From Chlamydomonas sphaeroides (taxonomy: Eukaryota; Chlorophyta; Chlorophyceae; Chlamydomonadales; Chlamydomonadaceae), in contig BDDC01002572.1 of the NCBI GenBank assembly GCA_001662425.1, positions 1 to 11,937 of the forward strand: a DNA stretch of 11,937 nucleotides, read 5' to 3'. The notes under the pieces were generated by a model, which worked only from the letters and a program-made list of their open reading frames with translations, had not been told where the DNA came from and made no database searches. Positions 1-6,712 of the stretch are shown here, piece after piece (the stretch's first letter is position 1; each line of letters starts with the position of its first letter). Both the position numbers and the translations under genes were made by a program.

Positions 1-72
1 GACACGAGGTCCGGACGCGGTGCTACACGAGGGCCGGACACGAGGGCCGGACGCGGTGCTACACGAGGACCT
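1..72. repeat. 36-bp tandem repeat, two copies, running off the left edge
   Basis: Positions 1-36 and 37-72 repeat the unit beginning GACACGAGG and containing GGACGCGGTGCTACACGAGG. They differ at unit position 10 and in the last five bases. The array may continue left of the window. Confidence 0.85.
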
Positions 73-589
73 CGGCTGCGGCGCCGTGCCGCTCCGACCC
101 CGTTCACCCCACGACCGCACGCGACACACCAACCCCGCCCACGCGACATGCGTTTGCAGGGCCCTCCTGCCGCCTCCCCCGAACCTCGCTCGCTGGCCTC
201 TAGGTACACAAGAGGGCGCATTCGCACTTAAAGACCAGATGACGGCCCACCGCTCCGTGGCGTCCAAGGCCCCTGCCCAGCGGCGCGAAGCCCAGCTGAC
301 GCAGCGTGTGCATGCCCATGCGTGGAGCGGCGCCCCCCGCCCCCCCCACATACACATGAACAGGGCCCGCCGTGTCCGTGCTGCTTGTGCCGGGCCAGGG
401 CCCCCCAGCAGCTACCGCGGGGTTGCGCCCGGTCGCAAAACACCAAGCACGGTGCCAATGTAAGAATAGAGAGCGCGGGCCACGGCAGTAGCGGGAAAAA
501 CTGCGAGCGTGTGAGCCCCGGCGCCAGGCACGCCGCCCGTACCGCTCAGCGCCGCCCCCAAGCCAGGAATGCCGACGCACGCCGTCCTT

Positions 590-645
590 TGCACATACAC
601 ACACATACATATTTCGGCCCGAAAAGTGAACACACACACACATGC
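590..645. repeat. CA-rich microsatellite flanking a small hairpin
   Basis: Two CA/CATA tracts flank the self-complementary sequence TTTCGGCCCGAAA at about 611-623. Confidence 0.7.
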
Positions 646-710
646 AAGCCGCAGAGGGCCTCCCGGTGCAATTGGATAGGCGTGCATTATCTAATTCGGC
701 ATTAACCCAG

Positions 711-732
711 CCACGTGAGTAGGTACACGTGG
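711..732. promoter_or_regulatory. Inverted pair of CACGTG boxes
   Basis: CCACGTG and CACGTGG form a perfect 7-bp inverted repeat separated by 8 bp. CACGTG is the G-box core bound by plant bZIP and bHLH factors. No gene start is evident nearby, so a function is speculative. Confidence 0.3.
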
Positions 733-1183
733 ACGGCACGGCCGTGCAGGCTGGCACTCAGCAGCCCGCAGCGGCCGCCCGTCGGCCCCAACCGTCAACC
801 ACCAACCACCAGCACATGCGGGGCGCCTTGCGTTGGGTGCATGACAGCCCAACCATGTGGCCTGAGTGGGGACCCTACCTGCTGTGAGGCAGCATCTACC
901 CCCAAAACCGCCACCAAGCCAACCCCATCAGGCAGCGCGTCTATCCGCGTAGACGCAGCCAGCCAGCCAGCAGACCAGCGCGCCGAGTCGCGGCAGCCGC
1001 ACTGCAGCACAGCATCTATCTGCATGCGCTTAGCGAGGGCCGTGTCGATGACCCGGGTGTTTGGGTACGCGTGCATTGCCGCCGCCGCGCAAACGCACGC
1101 ACGGCGGTGCGCGCGCCGTGCGTCACAGCAGCACCCACCGACGGCCACCAAAGGCCGAGGGTGCGGGAAGTTCGGTTCGAAGG

Positions 1184-1210
1184 CAGTCCAATCCAATCCA
1201 ATCCAATCCA
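1184..1210. repeat. TCCAA pentanucleotide microsatellite
   Basis: At least four units of TCCAA followed by degenerate TCCAT/TCCAG units. Confidence 0.85.
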
Positions 1211-1606
1211 TTCCAGTCCAGTCAAACTGCTAACCGGCCAGCGCCATGCTAGATACAGGCGTCCACACCGGACGACGCGCAGCGCCAGCCGCAGCACAAC
1301 AGTATCGCTATGAGGAATTGCACAAAGCTACAAAACCGCAGTTTGCGAAGCTCCGGCCTCGCTCGTGGCTGTCTTTCATTATGAGGCCCGGCCCGCGCCT
1401 GGGCAGCCGCCCACGCCAGCGGGGGCCTCGGCCCCTCACCCACTCACAGCCACCGGCAGTCGGAGCTGCAGCACAGCACATCCCACGCCACACCACGCCA
1501 CAACCCAAGACAGTCGCTCGCTCTCTGTGTGTCGGCATGCCGCTCAATGCAAGCCAGGCAGGCAGCGGTCCGCTGTCCGCTGCCGCCCCATCCGAGCCGC
1601 CAGGCT

Positions 1607-1693
1607 GCCCTCGTATCCTGCGTCGATCCCACCGATACGTCGATGATGCCCCTCGATGCACTCGATCGATTCTGTCGACTAGGATACGAGGGC
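1607..1693. repeat. Inverted repeat (13-bp perfect arms) just downstream of gene B stop
   Basis: The arms GCCCTCGTATCCT (1607-1619) and AGGATACGAGGGC (1681-1693) are perfectly complementary. The 61-bp spacer is itself rich in TCGAT motifs and extends pairing through GTCGA after a mismatch. It lies 46-132 nt past the gene B stop on the coding strand, so it is probably in the 3' UTR or at the transcript end. Confidence 0.75.
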
Positions 1694-1738
1694 TGCCGCC
1701 CGATCCGCGCCGCCAGGGGCAGCGCCCTTCACGCCCCC

Positions 1739-3474
1739 TCACAAGGTGACCGAGCGCACCGCCGACACCGCCCCATGGCCCCACGGCACCACCGCCGCCG
1801 CCGCCACGTCGCCCTCGTCCTCCCCCTCCTCCGCACCCAGGCCAGCGCCAGAGCCGCCAGGCACCCACGCCGACGGCCGCTGTGGCGACTCGCCGGCGGC
1901 GCCGCGTGGCCCCATGTTAAGGTGCAGCGCGGCCTGGGCCGCCTTCGCAAAGCTCGCGAGCCGGCCGGCGGGCCGCCTGCCGGCCTGCGGCCGCAGCCCC
2001 GTCGCCGCCAGCTCGCGGCCGAGCGCCGCCGCAGCCGTCGAGCCGGCCGCCGCGTCCTCCTTGAAAGCAACCTCCACCTTGACTGCTAGCTCCGCTGCTG
2101 CCGCGGCGGCGACGGCGGCGGGCTCCGCTGGTTGCTGATCCACCTCCGAGTGCTGCTGCTGAGGTGGGGCATGCTGTGGCGACGGCAACGCCGACGGCGA
2201 CGGCGATGGCGACGGCGACGGCGATGGCGACGGCGACGGCGCGGCCTCGCGGCTGCTCCTCCTCAGTATGGCGGAGAAGGAGCGCAGCAGCGCCACGGGC
2301 CGGCTGCCCGAGCCGCGCGGCGACGTCAGCGACAGCTGCACCGCCGCCACCGAGCCCCGACCCGGGCAAGACTCGCTGCGCGCCCCCACCAGCCGCCGGC
2401 CGCGCGCCGGCCGACGCCGGCCAAAGCCAAAGCAGCCGAGTGAGCCGGTCTGGGGCTCCTCGCCCTGGCCTTCGCCGACCTGTGACGCGCACGCGCCGTC
2501 CTTGTGCGCTACCTCAGCCTCGGCCTCAGCAGCCTCCGGCTCCCGCTCCGGCGCCACTGGCTCTATTTCGCGGCTTGTGATGTCCTGCCAAGAGTGCTGG
2601 GCCGTCACAGCGTCGCCCTCCTCCGAGCCCTCGGTCAGCCGCTCCAGGCGGCCGGCCGCGCCGCCGCCGCCGCCTCGCCACACCGTCAGCGACACCGTCA
2701 ATGGAGCCAGCAGCGCCGGCTGCTCGCCCTGCTGCGCCTGCTCCCCCTGCGCCTGCTCCCCCTGCTGCTGCAGCGGCGGCGGCATGGACACCGGCATGGA
2801 CAGCAGCTGCAGCGGACTGCAGCGGTCGCCGCCCTCCTCCGGCTCCGGCCCAAGCCGGCTCAGCTCCACCAGCGCCAGCCGCGGCCGCCGCGCCGAGGCT
2901 CGACGCCGCGCCTGCGCCCATCCCTCGTGCGCCAGCGGCAGCACCTCGTACCGCGCGGCGCGCGTCGTCGCCATTGGCGCCGCCGCCCAAAACGGCAGTG
3001 GCCGCGGCGGCGCCGCCAGCGGCGCCGCCGGGCCGTGGTTGAGCAGCGCCAGCAGGCTTGGGTCGGCGGCGGCGGCGGCGGAGCTGCCAATGCGCCGGTC
3101 CACGAGCCCAAGCCGCCGCAGCTCCGTTGGCACGGGCAGCAGCGCCTCCAGGCCGCCAACCGCTGCAGCCGCCGCCATGTCCAAAATCTCCAGCCCCCAG
3201 CCCGCTGGCGACGGCCTGGCGGCGCCGATGGTTGAGGGGGTCGCCAGGTGCAGCCGCAGCAGCGTGGACAGCACCAGCAGCGCGTCGTCGCCGCTGTCGG
3301 CGGCGCCGCTTGCGTCGGCGTCAGCGTCAGCGGCGGTTGGGCCACCGCCGCAGGCTGCTAGCAGCTGTTGCTGGGAGCTGCTCGCGAGCGGCTGGGGGGC
3401 CTCCGGCTCAACCTCGAGCGCCGAGCTGCCCATGCTGCCGAAGGCGGAGCGGTCGACGCAGATGATGAGCACGT
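1739..3474 (-). CDS. Gene B coding exon 4 (terminal, 1736 nt)
   Basis: A single long open frame of 577 codons follows the acceptor CTGCCACCAG, which completes Asp 240. In such GC-rich DNA long ORFs are common on several strands. Joining in phase to exon 3, the varied composition of its first half and the compatible splice sites favour this frame. The last stretch (AVSAVRSVTL then TGA) is low-complexity, and an unseen 3' intron cannot be excluded. Confidence 0.62.
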
Positions 3475-4989
3475 CTGGTGGCAGGTGGGGAGGAGGAAGG
3501 GGGAGGGGAGGTGGGCAAGGACAGACGCGAGCGGGTTTTCCAGTGGTAGGTAGAACATAACCCCTCGAGCGGGTGTGTGTTCAGATATGGGAGCGCGAGC
3601 GGGTGTGTGTTCAGAGATGGGAGCGCGAGCGGGTGTGTGTTCAGAGATGGAAGCATGTGGTAACACGACGCGCGCGGCACACAGCCCAGCCCAGCCCAGC
3701 CCAGCCCAACCCAACCCAGCCCAGCCCACCTGTGGGGTGCACCGCCTCGCCATCGTCCACCACCATGGGCCCACAGCGGGACTCATGCCAGCCGTCATCG
3801 CGGCACCCAACATCCGCGGCCGCGGCATGCGCTGGCGCCGCTGCCGCCTCGGCACAGCCCAGCAGGGCCTGCGGGTCGTAGCTGGCGGACAGGGAGCCCG
3901 CCGCCAGCCCGGAGGCGGCGCCACCGGGGTTGGCCTCGAGCGGCGTGACAGGCAGGCAGGGTGTGGTGGCGCAGCGGCCGATGCAGCTGCAGCTGACGGG
4001 GCGGCCGTCGGAGGACCGGGGCGGCTGTTGGTCGGCGGAGGCGGAGGGCGGCCCGGCGAGGGAGCAGCCGCCGCAGCCGCAGCCGCAGGGGGCGCAGCGG
4101 GGGCTCCAGTCGGAGCACAAGCAGGCGGCCGAAGAGGAGGAGAGCGAAGAGGAGCCCGCGGAGGTGGATGGGCTGCGGTCGCGCGAGGGGCCTTGGCTGG
4201 AGGCGAAGGAGCTGGAGCAGGAGCAAGAGGACGAGCCGTCGGCGCTGGCCTGGTCGGCGACCTGCGAGCCGGCCGGCGCCGGACCACACGGCGCCGGAGA
4301 CGAGGCGTCTTGCCGAGGGCTCGTCCGGGAGCTGCGGGGCGCAGGGGGCGGCGGCGCAGGGGATACCTCGTGAGGGTTGATGTGGGTCGGGGTCAGGTGG
4401 GCAGGTGGCCGGAGGATGCCTGAATCGCGGGGAGGCGTGCCCGGCTGCTGAGTACGGTCAGCTCCTGGCGCTCACCAGCGTGGGAGCAGCTGTCCGGTGG
4501 GGTCGAGAGCGGCAAGCGCGGCTTGCGTGAAGTCGGCGCCGAGCCTGCGGGATAGGCGAAAAAAGGGGTGTAACCCATGCGCGTCACTTCACACGAATTA
4601 GTGATGGGGCGTACGCAGCCCCGGCTTTCAGGAAAGCCGCAACGTTCCGCCGGTTGCGATGCTGCACTAAGTTGGCCCTGCGTACCTGCTCCATGCTGCG
4701 AGCCGGAAGCATGGCTGCATCGCGCACAGGAAGTCGCGAGCATGTCGCCGCACCACCACTTCATATGTGGCGTGGCCGCTGGATGCATCTAACACGATCG
4801 CGCGGCTGCGTCATAGGTAAAGGGGAATGGTTGGGGTAAGGGTGACGTTTCGTTCGTCACGGGGCGACAACGTCAGCTGGGACGTAGTCCTGACAACAGC
4901 CGTGAACCATGAGCAATCGCTATGCTGGAACGGTGCCTTCACCTGCAAAACACTTGGAGGTCTAAAACGAGCGTTCGCCGGCGAGCCAT
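1739..4989 (-). CDS. Gene B: unrecognised low-complexity protein, 817 residues, four coding exons
   Basis: The joined exons are 4989-4943, 4544-4476, 4331-3730 and 3474-1739, 2454 nt in all, with TGA at 1741-1739. All three junctions keep frame (phases 2, 2, 1). I do not recognise the family. In order: residues 1-39 are compact (MARRRTLVLDLQVFC, then a helix-like LGADFTQAALAALDP). Residues 40-108 are Ser-rich. Residues 109-164 hold a Cys cluster including CAPCGCGCGGC and SCSCIGRC. Residues 240-256 form a hydrophobic segment DVLIICVDRSAFGSMG. Residues 300-400 contain hydrophobic leucine-rich stretches such as ALLPVPTELRRLGLVDRR. Near 475-490 is a GEQAQ repeat, near 585-600 a basic GRRRPARGRR patch, and near 650-668 an (SP)n tract. 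The tail is acidic and Gly/Ala-rich. The ATG has A at -3 and G at +4. No signal peptide or transmembrane helix is evident. Confidence 0.6.
2184..2242. repeat. Hexamer-based repeat encoding the (Ser-Pro)n tract of gene B
   Basis: Units of GGCGAC and GGCGAT alternate with an 18-bp higher-order period. On the minus strand they encode about eight consecutive Ser-Pro pairs, as in algal hydroxyproline-rich proteins. Confidence 0.8.
3537..3566 (-). repeat. Dispersed intronic repeat, copy 1 (gene B intron 3)
   Basis: The coding-strand sequence GGGGTTATGTTCTACCTACC followed by ACTGGAAAAC matches the family core GTTCTGTTCTACCTAACAC, which also occurs in SEC6 introns. Confidence 0.65.
3567..3652. repeat. 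30-bp tandem repeat, three copies, in gene B intron 3
   Basis: GGGTGTGTGT starts at 3571, 3601 and 3631, giving a 30-bp unit with core GTGTGTTCAGAGATGGGAGC. The GTGTTCAG part recurs in the SEC6 intron next to exon i at about 7494-7510. Confidence 0.85.
3682..3729 (-). repeat. GGGCT/GGGTT pentamer array abutting the gene B intron 3 donor
   Basis: On the coding strand, intron 3 opens GTGGGCTGGGCTGGGTTGGG and continues with the same pentamer. It contains about nine GGG tracts separated by two bases within 48 nt of the 5' splice site. Confidence 0.85.
3730..4331 (-). CDS. Gene B coding exon 3 (Ser- and Cys-rich)
   Basis: The 602-nt exon opens after GCGCCCCGCAG and ends ACAG before GTGGGC. It encodes about 200 residues: a Ser-rich segment, a Cys cluster, then Ala-rich sequence ending GPMVVDDGEAVHPT. 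The frame extends upstream to a stop at about 4472-4474, so an alternative acceptor further upstream (for example at 4450) is possible, but it would not match the phase of exon 2. Confidence 0.6.
4476..4544 (-). CDS. Gene B coding exon 2
   Basis: The 69-nt exon follows a textbook acceptor: a T-run, then CGCCTATCCCGCAG. It ends CTG before GTGAGC. The chosen frame gives LGADFTQAALAALDPTGQ and LLPR, an amphipathic-looking helix, and phases match on both sides. Another open frame through the same exon would not join the flanking exons. Confidence 0.55.
4622..4639. repeat. Small perfect hairpin in gene B intron 1
   Basis: CGGCTTT and AAAGCCG form a 7-bp stem with a CAGG loop. The function is unknown. 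Confidence 0.5.
4943..4989 (-). CDS. Gene B coding exon 1
   Basis: This exon encodes MARRRTLVLDLQVFC plus two bases of an Arg codon. The donor is CAG before GTGAAGG. The ATG (4989-4987) has a favourable context, with A at -3 and G at +4. The reading frame also stays open upstream to a strong acceptor at 5053-5055, so a longer N-terminus is possible. Confidence 0.5.
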
Positions 4990-6580
4990 AATCGGTGTCG
5001 GCGGCACTGCAGGCAAGGATATGGGGAACTCCCAGGCACCTAGGCCCTCAGCCTGCTCGGGGAAGGGGGCAAGGAAGGGCAATAAATGTGAGTGATACGG
5101 TACTCATGGTACGCGTGACGCGTTGTTGCGATTTTCTGCGACGCGGCACGCGGCACGCGAGCTTGGACCTCTCCTTACCGACCTTCGTGGCAGCTTTGAG
5201 CATAACATGTCGTCGCAGTGCCTCGCCAGAGAGGAATTCAAGGTTGGTACGCGTACCGACTAGACCACTGACCGCTAACTTGTTAGCCTTTCGCGGCCGC
5301 CCAATTGTCGGCTGGCACATAGGAGCTCCTCACTACGTAAGTTGCAACAACCTGCCAGCGATAGATGAACAGTTCCTCGCCGCGTTTCAGTGTTAACGGC
5401 GTTACTTCTATGCTAGACACATGCAGAGCACTACACTGTGTGCAAAATTGTGCGCAGGGGCAGCTGGCGGGCTCTGTTTAGTTTGGCCTTGCGTAAGCGC
5501 TTTGTCCGTACACGTGTCGCCCCGTTCGCAGTCACGTCCTGAAGCCCTAGACACAATGCTCTGCTGATACTCACGGATGAATGAACTCTTGCACAGGAAA
5601 TAGCGAGACACCCGCCCGACGGACTGACGACAACTCACGCTCGCAGTCGGTGTTTTCCATCGCCCCACCGCCACACATGTAGCTACACTGCTGTCGAGCT
5701 AGCATGAGCCTGCGCGTCTCGGGGCGCAGTACTCCTGCGTGCATGTAGGGCCCCAAGCTGCACGACCCTGCCCGCCGTGAACGCTACACACATAGCCACG
5801 TACAACCCGCAACCACACTTGCAAGATGTTGCAGTTGGAAGCGTAACCAAGCCGAGCGACGCCTTTGCAGAGGTGTGACCCTCCATGCCACGGGCAAGCG
5901 TGATGTGTCTGTACGAGCGTGGAGAGTGCTACAGACAATGAAGGCATCTGTCAGAATAGCGCATATGCCCGCCGTTGTTCTTGGCCGAGACACGAGTGGC
6001 GGCGTGACGGTGTGTCCCAGGGCAGCCAGACTGACGGGCGGAGGACACCCCCCAGGGACCCCCCCCCCGGGCTCCCCTGACCCCCCCTACCCCCAACCGA
6101 TAGCCAACGGTCCCCTAGGCCGCCAAGGAAGCAGCGCTGCGACGAGCCGCTGGCTGCGCCACAGTCCGCGTCTGCGCCCGTCGTCTCCACAGTCCATACC
6201 ACCGGCATTTGCTCCCCCGCGTCCTCGCAGCGCGACTTGTGCTCCGTGTGCGACTTACGGGACGGGCGCGCCCGCCGTCAACCGCGGCCATGGCGCACAG
6301 CGACCTGCACCTCCCGACCGCGCCCACGCCCGGGCCGCGACGGCTGCGACCGGGCCGCGCCGCCGTTGCGCTGCAGCGCAGCCCCCCCCGACAGGGCCTC
6401 TCAGGTGCCCTCCACTGACTTTTACGCGGGGCCTACAGCAGAGGGCGCGAGCTGCCCTGCGACCGGACATGGATGCGGACCCCGCACCCCGGCCCCCGCC
6501 CGCCGCAGTAGCAGCTCCGAGGGCTGCATCCGCTGCCTCCAGCGGCCCCGACCTCCAGCAGCGCCCCTGCCTTGTGGGCC
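4990..6580. other. Intergenic region between SEC6 3' end and gene B start
   Basis: This 1.6-kb stretch must hold the 3' UTR of SEC6 and the promoter and 5' UTR of gene B. I see no convincing gene; ORFs here are short or shadow ORFs lacking recognisable motifs. From about 4840 to 5960 the GC content is visibly lower than elsewhere. From about 6030 to 6580 it is C-rich on the plus strand (G-rich in SEC6 sense), including C-runs at 6049-6092. No TATA box was seen near the likely start of gene B, and no TGTAA signal downstream of SEC6. Confidence 0.55.
5053..5178 (-). other. Probable 5' UTR intron of gene B (126 bp)
   Basis: On the minus strand, a consensus donor (G before GTAAGGAG) at 5178-5177 is followed about 125 nt later by a strong pyrimidine tract and acceptor (CCCCTTCCCCGAGCAG), ending 63 nt upstream of the proposed ATG. 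A second GT lies 4 nt upstream (AAG before GTCGGT, exon end 5183). Its use would join an open frame starting at ATG 5320-5318 in frame to MARRR, adding 67 residues. Confidence 0.45.
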
Positions 6581-6712
6581 TCACTTCTTGGCGGCGCCCC
6601 AGCCGCGGAACAGGCCCCAGCCCTCGGCCTGCTGCCCGGCGCCGCCCGCCGCCTTGGCCGCGGCCTCGTGCTGCTTCCACAGCTCCTTGCACTGCGCGGC
6701 GATGTCCGACAC
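6581..6712 (-). CDS. SEC6: SEC6 last coding exon
   Basis: The exon starts after CACCGCCGCAG and ends with TGA at 6583-6581. It encodes VSDIAAQCKELWKQHEAAAK and then an Ala/Gly-rich tail ending GWGLFRGWGAAKK. CKELW matches CKEIY near the plant C-terminus. The tail is shorter than in land plants and lacks their conserved terminal basic block. Confidence 0.87.
   Translation of the reverse strand: MSDIAAQCKELWKQHEAAAKAAGGAGQQAEGWGLFRGWGAAKK

Larger units (their letters stand above)
1..1738. other. 3' flank of gene B, no supportable gene
   Basis: Several overlapping ORFs of 60-190 codons exist on both strands, but they run through microsatellites and repeats, show no recognisable domain and have no splice support. 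The stretch probably includes the gene B 3' UTR next to 1738. It holds a 36-bp tandem repeat at the left edge, CA-rich tracts near 590-645, a TCCAA pentamer array near 1184-1210 and a long inverted repeat at 1607-1693. Confidence 0.55.

Noticed and set aside
455..465. TGTAA on the plus strand as a polyadenylation signal
   Set aside because: There is no plus-strand gene upstream to use it, and both genes here are on the minus strand.
200..757. Minus-strand ORF of 185 codons in the left flank
   Set aside because: It runs through CA microsatellite sequence, has no recognisable motif, overlaps equally long ORFs in other frames, and no splice-consistent partner exon was found.
1160..1185. GGTTCGAA resembling a tRNA T-loop
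   Set aside because: No acceptor, D-arm or anticodon stem could be folded around it.
715..1233. Plus-strand ORF of 172 codons
   Set aside because: It ends by translating the TCCAA pentamer array and shows no domain; it is likely chance in GC-rich DNA.
2268..3560. Plus-strand ORF of 430 codons opposite gene B exon 4
   Set aside because: It is a mirror of a GC-rich coding exon and very Ser/Ala/Pro-rich. The minus-strand frame joins in phase with upstream exons; this one has no splice support.
3567..3652. CRISPR-like direct repeats
   Set aside because: The repeats are contiguous 30-bp tandem units without unique spacers, inside a eukaryotic intron.
4943..4989. RRRTLVLDL resembling the start of an FCP/SCP phosphatase motif (KTLVLDLDET)
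   Set aside because: The catalytic DxDxT is absent: DL is followed by QVFC, and no other part of the domain is visible in gene B.
4995..5396. Plus-strand ORF of 133 codons in the low-GC intergenic region
   Set aside because: It is the longest ORF in that region but has no motif I recognise and lies opposite good minus-strand splice signals. It is kept only as a weak possibility.
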